Origin: Actinocatenispora comari
Lineage (GTDB): Bacteria > Actinomycetota > Actinomycetes > Mycobacteriales > Micromonosporaceae
NCBI RefSeq assembly: GCF_017312725.1
Contig: NZ_BOPO01000024.1
Coordinates: 60,116-124,115 of the forward strand
DNA: 64,000 nt
Reading direction: 5' to 3'
Part shown: positions 40,530-52,384 of the stretch, one piece after another
Numbering within the stretch: the stretch's first letter is position 1
Layout: the number at the start of each line of letters is the position of its first letter
Notes under the pieces: generated by a model
The model's database searches: none
Seen by the model: only the letters and a program-made list of their open reading frames with translations
What the model was told of the DNA's origin: nothing
Position numbers and translations under genes: made by a program

Positions 40530-41324
40530 ATGTCGAACGACCGGGTCGCCCGCCGCCCGCTGGACAGCGACGCCACCCGCCGGGCCGCGCGGCACTGGTG
40601 GGACTCCGACGCCGACGACTACCAGCGCGAGCACGGCGCGTTCCTGGGCGACGCGGACTTCGTCTGGTGCCCGGAGGGGCTGCGCGAGTCCGACGCCCGG
40701 CTGCTCGGCGACGTGTCCGGCCGGCGCGTTCTCGAACTGGGCTGCGGGGCGGCGTCCTGTTCGCGCTGGCTGGCCCGGCAGGGTGGGCGTCCGGTCGCGT
40801 TCGACCTGTCCGCCCGGATGCTCGCGCAGGCCCGGGCCGGCGCCCGCCGCTCCGGTACCGACGTGCCGCTGGTGCAGGCCGACGCGCTGGCGCTGCCGTT
40901 CGCCGACGGCGCGTTCGACCTCGCGGTGACCGCGTTCGGGGCGATCCCGTTCGTGGCCGACTCGGCCCGGCTGATGCGTGAGGCGTACCGGGTGCTCGTT
41001 CCCGGCGGCCGGTTCGTGTTCGCGGTGACGCACCCGATGCGGTGGATCTTCCTGGACGACCCGGGCGAGCGCGGGCTGGTGGCGGTGCACTCGTACTTCG
41101 ACCGCACCCCGTACGTGGAGTACGACGAGCGTGGCGTACCCAGCTACGCCGAGCAGCACCGCACCCTGGGCGACCGGATCCGGGAACTGGTCGGCGCCGG
41201 GTTCGTGCTCGACGACCTGATCGAGCCGGAGTGGCCGGACGGCCACGACCAGCTGTGGGGGCAGTGGAGCCCGCTACGCGGCCGGCTGTTCCCCGGTACC
41301 GCCATCTACGTCGCGCACCGCTGA
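40530..41324 (+). CDS. Class I SAM-dependent methyltransferase
   Basis: A 264-residue methyltransferase with motif I VLELGCGAASCSRWLA, the acidic ribose contact VAFDLS, FDLAVTAFGAIPF (motif IV region) and EAYRVLVPGGRFVFAVTHP. The N-terminal ARHWWDSDADDYQREHGAFLG is typical of actinobacterial UbiE/Methyltransf_11 members of unknown substrate. ATG start 6 nt after TACCGT (40518-40523), so leaderless. Divergent from the esterase. Confidence 0.9.
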   Translation: MSNDRVARRPLDSDATRRAARHWWDSDADDYQREHGAFLGDADFVWCPEGLRESDARLLGDVSGRRVLELGCGAASCSRWLARQGGRPVAFDLSARMLAQARAGARRSGTDVPLVQADALALPFADGAFDLAVTAFGAIPFVADSARLMREAYRVLVPGGRFVFAVTHPMRWIFLDDPGERGLVAVHSYFDRTPYVEYDERGVPSYAEQHRTLGDRIRELVGAGFVLDDLIEPEWPDGHDQLWGQWSPLRGRLFPGTAIYVAHR

Positions 41325-41382
41325 ACCGCCGGCCGGCGGAGGTTCGGCCGATTGCGCCCGGTACGGGCGTCGTCGTCGTTAG

Positions 41383-43392
<2,010 letters not shown>

Positions 43393-43460
43393 GCCCCACC
43401 GGTCCACCACGCTCGGGCCGGCCGGCCTCGGCTCGCCAGGTGCGGGCCGGTCAGGCCGAG

Positions 43461-43500
43461 TCGGGCCGCGTCGGGCCACGTCGGGCCACGTCGGGCCACG
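43461..43500. repeat. 10-bp tandem repeat
   Basis: Four copies of TCGGGCCACG (first with one mismatch) in the 230-bp spacer between the MFS gene and the M55 peptidase. The rest of the spacer shows no gene. Confidence 0.85.
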
Positions 43501-43622
43501 AGGTACGGCCGAGCCGGGCCGCAACCCTGCGGTGCGGGGCCGGTCGGGCGGCGGCGGACGAACGCCTGCCCGGTTGGCCCCCGGGCGGTCGGGGCCGGCA
43601 GACTGGCTGGTCGGAGGTGGTC

Positions 43623-44450
43623 ATGAAGGTATACGTGTCGGTGGACCTGGAGGGCGTCTCGGGCATCGTCGACTGGGCCCAGTGCACCCGCGGCGGGGAG
43701 GACTACGAGCTCGGTCGGCAGCTCGCGCTGGCGGAGGTGAACGCCGCGATCGAGGGGGCGCAGGCCGCCGGCGCCACCGAGATCCTCGTCAACGACGCGC
43801 ACTCGGTGATGCGCAACCTCGCCCCGGACCGGCTCGCCGGGCACGCGAGCTATCTGTCCGGCCGGTTCAAGCCGGACTACATGATGCAGGGCCTGGACGA
43901 CAGCTTCGACGCGATCCTGTACCTCGGGTACCACGCGGCGATGCCGACGGCGGGGATCCTGTCCCACACGTACAACCCCGGCGCGATCCTGGACGTCCGG
44001 ATCAACGGCACGATGGCCGGCGAGTCCGGCATCAACGCGCTGGTGGCGCAGCATCACGGGGTGCCGGTCGCGGTGGTCACCGGCGACCAGTACGTGGGGC
44101 CGGAGGCGGCGCCGTTCTGCCCGGGCATCCGGGCCGCGGTGGTGAAGCAGTCGGTGAGCCGGTCGGCGGCGAACAACCTGCACCCGGAGCGGGCCCGGGC
44201 GCTGATCGCCGAGCAGGTCACCGCCGCGCTGCGGGAGCTCGACACGCTGAGCCCGCCGGCCATCGAGCTGCCGGTGACCATCGAGGTCGACCTCGCCAGC
44301 CCGGACATGGCCGAGCAGGCGTCCTGGATCCGGTCGGTGCGGCGTACCGGCGGGAACACCGTGCGGTTCGCCGACGACGACCCGCTGCGCGCGTTCCGCA
44401 CGTTCATGACCGTGGTGTTCCTGACCCGCTCGCTGGTCGAGTCGCGCTGA
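43623..44450 (+). CDS. M55 family D-aminopeptidase (DppA-like)
   Basis: Zinc D-aminopeptidase of 275 residues. The ligands fall at or beside the positions of Bacillus DppA: Asp8 and Glu10 (VDLEGVSG), His60 (NDAHSV), His104 (LGYHA) and a glutamate at 134 in AGESGINA, with His115 in SHTYNPG in the active-site position. DppA releases D-Ala from peptides in wall peptide recycling, which fits the epimerase and NlpC/P60 genes at 23-25 kb. ATG with GGAGG 5 nt upstream. Confidence 0.94.
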   Translation: MKVYVSVDLEGVSGIVDWAQCTRGGEDYELGRQLALAEVNAAIEGAQAAGATEILVNDAHSVMRNLAPDRLAGHASYLSGRFKPDYMMQGLDDSFDAILYLGYHAAMPTAGILSHTYNPGAILDVRINGTMAGESGINALVAQHHGVPVAVVTGDQYVGPEAAPFCPGIRAAVVKQSVSRSAANNLHPERARALIAEQVTAALRELDTLSPPAIELPVTIEVDLASPDMAEQASWIRSVRRTGGNTVRFADDDPLRAFRTFMTVVFLTRSLVESR

Positions 44451-44475
44451 GCCCCGCCCGGGCCGTGGCACGCGA

Positions 44476-44506
44476 ACGGGCCCGGGTGCGGCGCACCCGG
44501 GCCCGT
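44476..44506. terminator. Bidirectional hairpin terminator
   Basis: A 14-bp perfect stem (ACGGGCCCGGGTGC / GCACCCGGGCCCGT) with a 3-nt loop lies between the convergent M55 and APC genes. Confidence 0.75.
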
Positions 44507-44525
44507 CGTGCTGTCGTTGCGACCG

Positions 44526-46193
44526 TCAGGCGGTGGCGCCCGCCTCCTCGACGGCGACCTCGTCGTGCGGGGTCTGCTCGATCATCTCTTCCATCCGCTG
44601 CTTCGACATGCGGGTGGACCAGCCCAGCCAGTAGATGACCGCGGTCAGCACCGCGCAGGCCACGAAGCCCCAGATCAGCCACGAGTCGCCGGCACCCTTG
44701 TTGATCATGCTGCCGACGAAGCTGACGATGGCCAGCCCGGCCAGCCAGATCAGGGTCCAGTAGCCGTGCTTGAAGTCCAGCCCACCGACCGACTTGATCT
44801 GGCCGGTCGCCTGGAACACGGCCAGCAGGATCAGGCCGACGATGATCGCGACGAAGAACTTCCAGTTGGTGTCCCAGCCGGCCCAGAACACGATCAGGTT
44901 CGACGAGTAGAACGCCAGCACCGGGATCACGTGCCCGCCGGGGATCCGGAACGGACGCTTGCGGTCCGGCATCTCCTTGCGCATCGCGGCCCACACCAGC
45001 GGACCGGAGCCGAACGAGAGCACCGTCGCCGAGGTGACCAGGCCGACCAGCTGCTGCCAGCTCGGGAACGGCAGCAGGAAGATCACGCCCAGCACGAACG
45101 TGATGATCGTCGACACCCACGGCACGCCGGTCTTGGTCAGCTTGGCGATGCCGGCCGGCGCGTTGCCGTTGCGGGCGGTCACGTAGCCCAGCCGCGAGGT
45201 GACCGCGGTGTAGATCAGGCCGGTGTCGCCGGGCGAGACGATCGCGTCGATGTAGAGCACGACCGCGAGCCAGGTCAGCCCGATCGCCTCGGCGATCGCG
45301 GCCAGCGGGCCGAAGTCGTTCTTGAACGCCAGGTCGGTCCAGCCGTGCGAGGTGACCAGGTCGTGCGGGTTGACCGCGGCGATGAACGCGATCTGCAGCA
45401 GGATGTAGATGATCATGGTCAGCACGACCGACCCGATGACCGCGAACGGCACGTTGCGCTTCGGGTTGTTGGTCTCACCGGCCAGCTCGATCCCCTGCCG
45501 GAAGCCGAGGAACGAGAACGTGATGCCGGCCGTCGCGATCGCGGTGAAGATGCCGGACGGGCCCGCCGGCGCGAAGCCGTGGCTGGTGAAGTTGGCGCCG
45601 TGGAACGCGGTGATCAGGAACATCACGATCACCAGCAGGATGACCACGAGCTTCCACCACACCAGCACGTTGTTGATCTGCGCGAAGTAGCGCACACCCA
45701 ACACGTTGATGATGCAGAAGACCGCGAGCAACGCGATCGCCACCACGATGCCGACTGGCTTGAGGGTGAACACGCCGCCGGCGTGCGCCTCGGTGAAGCC
45801 CGCGTAGTACTTCGTCGCGTACTGCAGGACGCCGGTGACCTCGATCGGCGCGACCACCGCCGCGGCGAGCCAGGTGATCCAGCCCAGCGTGTAGCTGGCG
45901 AACGTGCCGAACGCGTACTGCGGGAAGCGGATCACCCCGCCGGTGACCGGGAACATCGTGCCGAGTTCGGCGAACGTCAGTCCGATCAGGATGATCATGA
46001 CGCCGCCGATCAGCCACGAGAAGATCGCGGCCGGACCGGCCTGCTGGGAGGCGCGCAGCGCGCCGAACAGCCAGCCGGAGCCGATGATCGAGCCCACACC
46101 GGTGAACAGCAGGCCGATCATGCCGATGTCGCGCCTCAGATGGCGCTTTTCCACCGGGCTGGAGCCCGGCGTCTGTCCTGTCGCGGCACTCAA
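44526..46193 (-). CDS. APC-superfamily amino acid permease
   Basis: A 555-residue, 12-helix amino acid/polyamine/organocation permease. TM1 carries the unwound substrate motif GVGSIIGSGWLFG; FLGFRQGIELAGETNNPKRN and the DAIVSPGDTGLIYTAVTSR block are typical of the YjeM/aspartate-proton symporter-like group; substrate not assignable. I chose the TTG at 46193: AAGGAGG stands 7 nt before it, and homology starts shortly after (RRDIGMIGLL). The open frame up to 46328 lacks membrane-protein character. An AT-rich leader lies upstream. Confidence 0.9.
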   Translation of the reverse strand: MSAATGQTPGSSPVEKRHLRRDIGMIGLLFTGVGSIIGSGWLFGALRASQQAGPAAIFSWLIGGVMIILIGLTFAELGTMFPVTGGVIRFPQYAFGTFASYTLGWITWLAAAVVAPIEVTGVLQYATKYYAGFTEAHAGGVFTLKPVGIVVAIALLAVFCIINVLGVRYFAQINNVLVWWKLVVILLVIVMFLITAFHGANFTSHGFAPAGPSGIFTAIATAGITFSFLGFRQGIELAGETNNPKRNVPFAVIGSVVLTMIIYILLQIAFIAAVNPHDLVTSHGWTDLAFKNDFGPLAAIAEAIGLTWLAVVLYIDAIVSPGDTGLIYTAVTSRLGYVTARNGNAPAGIAKLTKTGVPWVSTIITFVLGVIFLLPFPSWQQLVGLVTSATVLSFGSGPLVWAAMRKEMPDRKRPFRIPGGHVIPVLAFYSSNLIVFWAGWDTNWKFFVAIIVGLILLAVFQATGQIKSVGGLDFKHGYWTLIWLAGLAIVSFVGSMINKGAGDSWLIWGFVACAVLTAVIYWLGWSTRMSKQRMEEMIEQTPHDEVAVEEAGATA

Positions 46194-46319
46194 TCCACGA
46201 CCTCCTTGTCCGTCACCGACCGGGGCGCGAGGGCGGCCACCGATCCGTACCTGCCGCAGTCGGGACCGGCGTCCCAGGCCGCTCCGATGCTCGACACCCG
46301 AGAAGACGTGCGGATGATC

Positions 46320-46560
46320 AACAGGCACATTACTTCTGCTTAAGACAACTGAGAGTTATACGACTCCGCGTGTTCCTCCGCGACCACGGATCTTGCCCCG
46401 GTTGGCACCCCCACCTGTACGCTCCGGAGCCAAATTACGATGTTTATGGGAGCCTGATCGTATATTTCGGGCGCACACGGCACACGCGGTGACCACATGT
46501 ACGATCTACAACGAGTAGGTAACGCGGCCGTTATCCGACCGACAACGGAGGACAAGAAGC
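46320..46560. other. AT-rich regulatory spacer upstream of the APC permease
   Basis: This 240-bp stretch is strikingly AT-rich for the window. On the minus strand TATAAC (46355-46360) is a -10 candidate. The hexamer TACGAT occurs at 46436-46441, inverted at 46457-46462 (15 bp apart) and again at 46500-46505. ORFs of 60-74 codons on either strand lack coding bias. I read it as promoter and operator DNA for the APC gene, possibly acquired. Confidence 0.5.
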
Positions 46561-46625
46561 GCACGGGACGACACCGACAGTGGCGATGGTCGCCATCACC
46601 CGGCCGGCGCCGAACGGCGCGAACC

Positions 46626-46666
46626 GGCTCGGGCCGCCCCGATCGCGGTGCTGGTCGGCCCGAGCC
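46626..46666 (-). terminator. polA terminator hairpin
   Basis: An 11-bp perfect stem (GGCTCGGGCCG / CGGCCCGAGCC) with a 19-nt loop ends 6 bp after the polA stop. Confidence 0.55.
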
Positions 46667-46672
46667 CCGCGA

Positions 46673-49507
46673 TCAGTGACCGGCGGTCGACCAGTCCAGC
46701 CCGACCCCGACCGACACCGACAGCGGCACCGACAGGGTCTGCGCCTGCCCCATCTCGGTGCGCACCAGCTCCTCCAGCGCGGCCCGCTCTCCCGGCGCGA
46801 CCTCGAACACCAGCTCGTCGTGCACCTGCAGCAGCATCCGCGAGGCCAGCCCCTGCGCCCGCAAGGCGGCGTCGACCCGCAGCATCGCCAGCTTGATGAT
46901 GTCGGCCGCCGACCCCTGGATCGGCGCGTTCAGCGCCATCCGCTCGGCCATCTCCCGCCGCTGCCGGTTGTCGCTGGTCAGGTCGGGCAGGTAGCGACGA
47001 CGACCGAGCATCGTCTCGGTGTACCCGTCCCGCCGGGCCGCGTCGACCAGCCCCCGCAGGTAGTCACGCACCCCGCCGAACCGCTGGAAGTACTCGTCCA
47101 TCAGCCCGCGGGCCTCCTCGGCGGTGATGCCGAGCTGGCTGGACAGCCCGTACGCGGAGAGGCCGTAGGCGAGACCATAGTTCATCGCCTTGATCCGGCT
47201 GCGCTGCTCGCCGTCGACCGTCTCCGCCTCGACCCCGAACACCCGCGCCGCGGTCGCCGCGTGGAAGTCGGCGCCGGACACGAACGCCTCGATCAGCGCC
47301 TCGTCGGTGGACAGGTGCGCCATGATGCGCATCTCGATCTGGCTGTAGTCGGCGGTCAGCAGCTGCTCGAACCCCTCGCCGACGACGAACGCGCGGCGCA
47401 GCCGCCGCCCCTCCTCGCTGCGGATCGGGATGTTCTGCAGGTTGGGATCGGTGGACGACAGCCGGCCGGTCGCCGCCACCGTCTGCTTGAACGTGGTGTG
47501 GATGCGGCCGTCGGCGCTGACCGACTTGAGCAGCCCCTCCACCATCGACCGCAGCTTGGACACGTCGGCGTAGCGCAGCAGGTGCGGCAGCACCGGATGC
47601 TCGCTCTGCGCGTACAGCGACTGGAGGGCGTCGGCGTCGGTGGTGTAGCCGGTCTTGGTGCGCTTGGTCTTCGGCAGCCCCAGCTCCTCGAACAGCAGCT
47701 GCTGCCGCTGCTTGGGCGAGCCGAGGTTGAACTCGCGGCCGACCACGTCGTACGCCGCCTGCGCGGTCGACTTGACCTCGCCGGCGAAGTGCGCCTCCAG
47801 CTCGGACAGGTAGTCGGTGTCGGCGCCGATGCCGGTGCGTTCCATTCCGGCCAGTACCCGGCTCAGCGGCTGCTCCAGCCCCACCAGCAGTTGCACGCTG
47901 CGGCCGTCGGCGTCGGTCGCCTCGGCCGCCACGGCGACCGGGTCCGACCCGGCCGGCTGCGCCTGCCCCGCCGGCTCCGCTGCCTCGCCGCGCGCCGCCA
48001 GCTCGGCCAGCAGCGCCGGCGCGAGGTCGAGCGTCGCCCGGGCCCGCAGCATCAGCTGCTGCTCGGCGGCCCGCTCCCCCAGCGCGTCGGCCAGCCCGTC
48101 CAGGGTGAGCTGACCGTTGTCCGGCTCGTCCGCCCGCAGCTCGCGGTGCAGGTAGCGCACCGACAGGTCTTCCAGGTCGTAGCTGCGCTGGTCCGGCCGG
48201 GCCAGGTAGGCGGCGAGCGCGGTGTCGGTGGCCAGGCCGGCCAGCTCCCACCCGTGCGCCTGCAACGCCAGCAGCACCGGCTTCGCGTCGTGCACGATCT
48301 TCGGCCGGTCGGGGTCGGCGAGGAACGCGGCGAGCGCCGCGTCGTCGGCCGCGTCCAGCTTCGTCGGGTCGAGGTGGCAGGCGGCGGCGCCCTCGTCGAC
48401 CGCGAGCGACAGCGCGGTGAGGCTGCCCGTGCCCCGGCCGAACGAACCGGACACCGCCAGCCCGACCGGCACCCCCGGGCTGGTGTGCGCCGCCAGCCAG
48501 TCGGTCAGCCCGCCGGTCGACAGCACCGAACCGGCGACGTCGAAGCCCTCCTCGGCCTCCGGCTCCGGCGCGGCCAAGTAGCTGTAGAGCCGGTCCCGCA
48601 GCACCCGGAACTGCAGCGTGTCGAACACCTGCGCGACCTGCTCACGGTCCCACCCGTGCCAGGCCAGATCGTCCGGCTGCACCGGCAGCGGCAGGTCGCG
48701 GATCAGCTCGTTGAGTTCGTGGTTGCGGATCACGTCGGCCAGGTGCGCCCGCAGCGACTCACCCGCCTTGCCCTTGAGCTGGTCGGCCGCGGCCACGATG
48801 CCCTCGACCGACGAGTACTGCCCGATCCACTTCGCGGCGGTCTTCGGGCCGACGCCCGGCACCCCGGGCAGGTTGTCGGAGGTCTCGCCGACCAGCGCGG
48901 CAAGGTCGCGGTAACGCTCCGGCAGCACGCCGTACTTGTCCTCGACCGCCGCCGGGGTCATCCGGGCCAGCTCGGACACGCCCTTCTTCGGGTACAGCAC
49001 CGTGACGCCGTCACCGATCAGCTGGAACGAGTCGCGGTCACCGGAGCAGATCAGCACCTCGAAGCCGGCGCCGGCGGCCTCGGTGGCCAGCGTCGCGATC
49101 ACGTCGTCGGCCTCGAAACCCTCCTTGCTGACCTGCACGATGCGCAGCGCCGCGAGCACCTCGCCGATCAGGCTGACCTGGCCGTGGAAGTCGGCCGGCG
49201 TCTCGGCCCGCCCCGCCTTGTACTCCGCGTAGCGCTCGGTGCGAAACGACCGTCGGGACACGTCGAAGGCCACCGCGATGTGCGTCGGCTGCTCGTCGCG
49301 CAGCACGTTGATCAGCATCGAGGTGAACCCGTACACCGCGTTGGTGGGCTGGCCGGTGCTGGTGGAGAAGTTTTCCACCGGCAGCGCGAAGAACGCCCGG
49401 TATGCGACCGAATGGCCGTCGATCAGCAGCAGGCGGGGGCGCCCCGACCCGGCGGATCCGGTCGCGGGTGCGGGGCTCGGCGCGGAACTCTTCGTGCTCG
49501 CAGTCAC
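46673..49507 (-). CDS. polA: DNA polymerase I
   Basis: Gap-filling polymerase for repair and Okazaki fragment processing. The 944 residues comprise the 5' nuclease (LLLIDGHSVAYRAFFA; EGFEADDVIATLA; GETSDNLPGVPGVGPKTA), an exonuclease-like middle domain that appears to lack the DEDD catalytic acids, as in other actinobacteria, and the polymerase with motif A ADYSQIEMRIMAH, motif B RSRIKAMNYGLAYG and motif C VHDELVFE. The GTG at 49507 sits 7 nt after TACAGT (49515-49520), so I prefer it to the upstream TTG at 49537. A palindrome overlaps the start. Confidence 0.97.
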   Translation of the reverse strand: MTASTKSSAPSPAPATGSAGSGRPRLLLIDGHSVAYRAFFALPVENFSTSTGQPTNAVYGFTSMLINVLRDEQPTHIAVAFDVSRRSFRTERYAEYKAGRAETPADFHGQVSLIGEVLAALRIVQVSKEGFEADDVIATLATEAAGAGFEVLICSGDRDSFQLIGDGVTVLYPKKGVSELARMTPAAVEDKYGVLPERYRDLAALVGETSDNLPGVPGVGPKTAAKWIGQYSSVEGIVAAADQLKGKAGESLRAHLADVIRNHELNELIRDLPLPVQPDDLAWHGWDREQVAQVFDTLQFRVLRDRLYSYLAAPEPEAEEGFDVAGSVLSTGGLTDWLAAHTSPGVPVGLAVSGSFGRGTGSLTALSLAVDEGAAACHLDPTKLDAADDAALAAFLADPDRPKIVHDAKPVLLALQAHGWELAGLATDTALAAYLARPDQRSYDLEDLSVRYLHRELRADEPDNGQLTLDGLADALGERAAEQQLMLRARATLDLAPALLAELAARGEAAEPAGQAQPAGSDPVAVAAEATDADGRSVQLLVGLEQPLSRVLAGMERTGIGADTDYLSELEAHFAGEVKSTAQAAYDVVGREFNLGSPKQRQQLLFEELGLPKTKRTKTGYTTDADALQSLYAQSEHPVLPHLLRYADVSKLRSMVEGLLKSVSADGRIHTTFKQTVAATGRLSSTDPNLQNIPIRSEEGRRLRRAFVVGEGFEQLLTADYSQIEMRIMAHLSTDEALIEAFVSGADFHAATAARVFGVEAETVDGEQRSRIKAMNYGLAYGLSAYGLSSQLGITAEEARGLMDEYFQRFGGVRDYLRGLVDAARRDGYTETMLGRRRYLPDLTSDNRQRREMAERMALNAPIQGSAADIIKLAMLRVDAALRAQGLASRMLLQVHDELVFEVAPGERAALEELVRTEMGQAQTLSVPLSVSVGVGLDWSTAGH

Positions 49508-49518
49508 CTGAGTGACTG
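49501..49518. promoter_or_regulatory. Palindrome overlapping the polA -10 and start codon
   Basis: A 7-bp perfect inverted repeat CAGTCAC-CTGA-GTGACTG covers the -10 element and the GTG of polA. It could be an operator, or a hairpin at the very 5' end of a leaderless mRNA. Confidence 0.45.
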
Positions 49519-49593
49519 TAGCGTCGGGCACCGACAAAACCGACGGCGCCCGCCGCCGCCGGGAGGCCCGGACAGAACGGCGTCCGGCAGGCG

Positions 49594-49613
49594 CCGGCCG
49601 CCCTTCCGGCCGG
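49594..49613 (-). terminator. Terminator of the polar amino acid ABC operon
   Basis: A 7-bp perfect stem (CCGGCCG / CGGCCGG) with a 6-nt loop begins 5 bp after the ATPase stop on the minus strand. Confidence 0.5.
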
Positions 49614-49618
49614 GACCT

Positions 49619-50434
49619 CTAGAGCACCTTCGACAGGAACAGCTTGGTCCGCTCCTGCTGCGGGTTCTCCAGCACCTGGGAGGGCGGCCCGGACTCGACC
49701 ACCACCCCGCCGTCCAGGAACACCACCGTGTCGGCCACCTCGCGGGCGAACCCGATCTCGTGCGTGACCACCACCATCGTCATGCCCGACGCGGCCAGGT
49801 CGCGCATCACCTGCAGCACCTCGCCGACCAGTTCCGGATCCAGCGCGCTGGTCGGCTCGTCGAACAGCATCAGTTCCGGATCCATCGCCAGCGCCCGGGC
49901 GATCGCCACCCGCTGCTGCTGCCCGCCGGACAGCTCCGCCGGGTACGCGCCGCCCCGGTCGCCCAGGCCGACCCGGGTCAGCAGCTCGCCCGCGCGGGTC
50001 CGGGCGTCGGCCCGGCGGATCCGGCGCACCCGGCACGGCGCCTCGATCAGGTTCTGCTCCGCGGTCAGGTGCGGGAACAGGTTGAACCGCTGGAACACCA
50101 TGCCGATCCGGCTGCGCTGCGCGGCGACCTCCTTCTCCCGCATCTCGTGCAGCCGGTCGCCGACCTGCCGGTACCCGACGAGCTCGCCACCGACCCAGAT
50201 CCGCCCGGCGTCGATCTTCTCCAGGTGGTTGATGCAGCGCAGGAACGTCGACTTGCCGCCGCCCGAGGGGCCCAGCACGCAGGTCACCTCGCCCGGCGCG
50301 ACCGCCAGGTCGATGCCGCGCAGCACCTGGCTGCGGCCGTACGACTTGTGCACGTTGTCGGCGACCACCATGTACCGGTCCGGGTCGGCCGGCACCTGCG
50401 CCTGCGCCACGCCGCCGGCGTCCTCGTCGCTCAC
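49619..50434 (-). CDS. Polar amino acid ABC transporter ATPase
   Basis: A 271-residue GlnQ/HisP-type ATPase: Walker [11 protein letters not shown]-loop [13 protein letters not shown], signature [17 protein letters not shown], Walker [14 protein letters not shown] and H-loop [10 protein letters not shown]. The GTG start overlaps the permease stop (GTGA). Third gene of the SBP-permease-ATPase operon. Glutamine, glutamate or a related polar amino acid is the likely substrate; the sequence does not settle which. Confidence 0.93.
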   Translation of the reverse strand: MSDEDAGGVAQAQVPADPDRYMVVADNVHKSYGRSQVLRGIDLAVAPGEVTCVLGPSGGGKSTFLRCINHLEKIDAGRIWVGGELVGYRQVGDRLHEMREKEVAAQRSRIGMVFQRFNLFPHLTAEQNLIEAPCRVRRIRRADARTRAGELLTRVGLGDRGGAYPAELSGGQQQRVAIARALAMDPELMLFDEPTSALDPELVGEVLQVMRDLAASGMTMVVVTHEIGFAREVADTVVFLDGGVVVESGPPSQVLENPQQERTKLFLSKVL

Positions 50435-51402
50435 GTGTCCACCTCCGTACCGACCGCGCCGCCGGCACCCGCCGAGCGCGCACCCCGCAGCCGGATCGCC
50501 CGCGGCCCGTGCCCGCGGGAGAACCGCTTCTCCAGGAAGTGTTGCCCGATCATCAGCACCGAGGTCATCGCCAGGTACCAGATGCAGGCGGCCACCAGCA
50601 TGGGGAAGATCGCGTAGGTGCGGGCACCGATGTGCTGCAGCTGGAAGAACAGCTCGTTGGTCACCGGCACGTACGCCACCAGCGAGGTGTCCTTGAGCAT
50701 CGCGATCGTCTCGTTGCCGGTCGGCGGCACGATCACCCGCAGCGCCTGCGGCAGCACGATCCGCCGCAGCAGCAGCGGCCGGCGCATCCCGAGGGCCTGC
50801 GCCGCCTCGGCCTGGCCCGGGTCCACCGACTGGATGCCGCCGCGCACCACCTCGGCCATGTACGCGCCCTCGGACATCGCGAGCGCGAGCAACCCGGCGG
50901 TGAACCCGCTCAGCAGCGTCACCGCGTTCACCCCGAACAGCCGCGCGTTCAGATCGATGCCGAACAGCGCACCGAGCTGGTGGTCGAACGGCAGCCCGAA
51001 CTCCAGCCGGCTGTACAGGATGCCCAGGTTGCCGAACAGCACGCACAGCACCAGCCTGGGCACACCCCGGAAGAACCAGATGTACATCCAGGCCGCGGCG
51101 GCCAGGATCGGGTTCGGCGACAGCCGCATCACCGCGAGCACCACGCCCAGCGCGATGCCGATGATCATCGCCAGGATGGTCAACTCGATCGAGGTCACCG
51201 CACCGCGCACCACCGGCACGGACAGGATGTTGTCGAACAGCATCGGCCACTGGAACGCCTTGTTCGTCACCACCATGTGGACGAACATCGCCGCCAGCAC
51301 CGCGAGCACCACGACCGCCACCCAGCGGCCGGGGTGGCGCACCGGCACCGCCCGGATCGGCTCCGGCCGTCCCCGGCCGGAGCCCGTCACATCGCTCGAC
51401 AT
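50431..51402 (-). CDS. Polar amino acid ABC transporter permease
   Basis: A 323-residue HisM/GltK-type permease with five or six helices, the [22 protein letters not shown] start of the transport domain, and the EAA loop [22 protein letters not shown] that docks on the ATPase. The Pro/Arg-rich N-terminus (1-26) is cytoplasmic. ATG start 6 bp after the SBP stop. A single permease gene implies a homodimer. Confidence 0.93.
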   Translation of the reverse strand: MSSDVTGSGRGRPEPIRAVPVRHPGRWVAVVVLAVLAAMFVHMVVTNKAFQWPMLFDNILSVPVVRGAVTSIELTILAMIIGIALGVVLAVMRLSPNPILAAAAWMYIWFFRGVPRLVLCVLFGNLGILYSRLEFGLPFDHQLGALFGIDLNARLFGVNAVTLLSGFTAGLLALAMSEGAYMAEVVRGGIQSVDPGQAEAAQALGMRRPLLLRRIVLPQALRVIVPPTGNETIAMLKDTSLVAYVPVTNELFFQLQHIGARTYAIFPMLVAACIWYLAMTSVLMIGQHFLEKRFSRGHGPRAIRLRGARSAGAGGAVGTEVDT

Positions 51403-51408
51403 CGTCGA

Positions 51409-52344
51409 CTACTGCGACACCGACGGGTTCACCGTCGGATTGTCGATCTTGCCGACCTGCACGCCCCAGTTCTTCAGGACCTTCTCGTAGGTCCCGTCGG
51501 CGATCAGCGCCTGCAGGGCGCCCTGGACGGCCTGCGCGAACGCCAGCTGGTCCTTCTTGATCACGTACCCGTACGGCGCCGCCTCGTAGATCTTGCCCAG
51601 CGACTCCAGCTGCCCCTTGGACTGCTTCAACGCGTACGCCACGATCGGCGAGTCGGCCAGCATCGCGTCGTCCTTGCCCGACGCGACCGCCGCGGTCGCC
51701 TGGTCCTGGCCCTCGTACTGGTCGATCTTGATCGCCGGCTTGCCCGCCGAGGTGCACTTCTTCGACCGCGCCGTGATGTCGTCGACCTCGACGGTGTCGG
51801 TCTGCACCGCCACGGTCTTGCCGCACGCCGCGTCCGGCTGCACCTTCTGCGGGTTGCCCTTCTTGGTCGCCCACCAGATGCCGGCCGAGTAGTACGTGAC
51901 CATGTTGGCCTGCTTCATCCGGTCCGCGTTGACCGTGAACGACGACACGCCCGCGTCGTACTTGCCCGACTCGACGCCGGCGATGATCGTGCCGAACTTC
52001 GCCGACTCGTACGTCGCCTTCAGGCCCAGCTTCGCCAGCACCGCGTTGTACAGGTCGACGTCCCAGCCCTCGACGGTCTTGCCGTCGGTGGCGAGGAACT
52101 CGTTCGGCGCGTACGACGAGTCGGTACCGATCTTGAGCGTGCCCTTGCTCTTGATCGCCGCCGGCACCTTCGCGGCCAGCGCCTTGTCCACCGCCACCTT
52201 CGGCGTCGGCGACGGCTTGCCCGTCCCCGAGCCGGAGCCGTCGCCGCCACTGCCGCTACCGCAGGCAGCCAGCGTCACCGCCAGCACGGCCGCGACCGCG
52301 CCGGTACACGCCCAGCGGACGCCCGACCTGCCAACCATCCTCAT
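51409..52344 (-). CDS. Polar amino acid ABC transporter substrate-binding lipoprotein
   Basis: A 311-residue lipoprotein: signal peptide with lipobox LAAC (lipidated Cys28), a Gly/Ser/Pro linker, then an SBP_bac_3 domain beginning [14 protein letters not shown] and containing [15 protein letters not shown] and an arginine-bearing ligand region ([14 protein letters not shown]). ATG at 52344 has GGAGG 5 nt upstream. It starts only 40 bp after livF on the same strand with no hairpin between, so the two transport operons may share transcripts. Confidence 0.93.
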   Translation of the reverse strand: MRMVGRSGVRWACTGAVAAVLAVTLAACGSGSGGDGSGSGTGKPSPTPKVAVDKALAAKVPAAIKSKGTLKIGTDSSYAPNEFLATDGKTVEGWDVDLYNAVLAKLGLKATYESAKFGTIIAGVESGKYDAGVSSFTVNADRMKQANMVTYYSAGIWWATKKGNPQKVQPDAACGKTVAVQTDTVEVDDITARSKKCTSAGKPAIKIDQYEGQDQATAAVASGKDDAMLADSPIVAYALKQSKGQLESLGKIYEAAPYGYVIKKDQLAFAQAVQGALQALIADGTYEKVLKNWGVQVGKIDNPTVNPSVSQ

Positions 52345-52384
52345 GACACCCTCCAGATTTGCCGTCCTGGTCCGACCCGGGCAG

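Noticed and set aside
46340..46679. Small ORFs of 60-74 codons in the AT-rich spacer
   Set aside because: No ribosome site, no coding bias and no domain; regulatory DNA is the simpler reading.
46580..50617. A 1345-codon plus-strand ORF opposite polA and the ABC ATPase
   Set aside because: Antisense shadow with no recognisable motif and the same His/Arg/Gln/Val composition; polA on the minus strand has all catalytic motifs.
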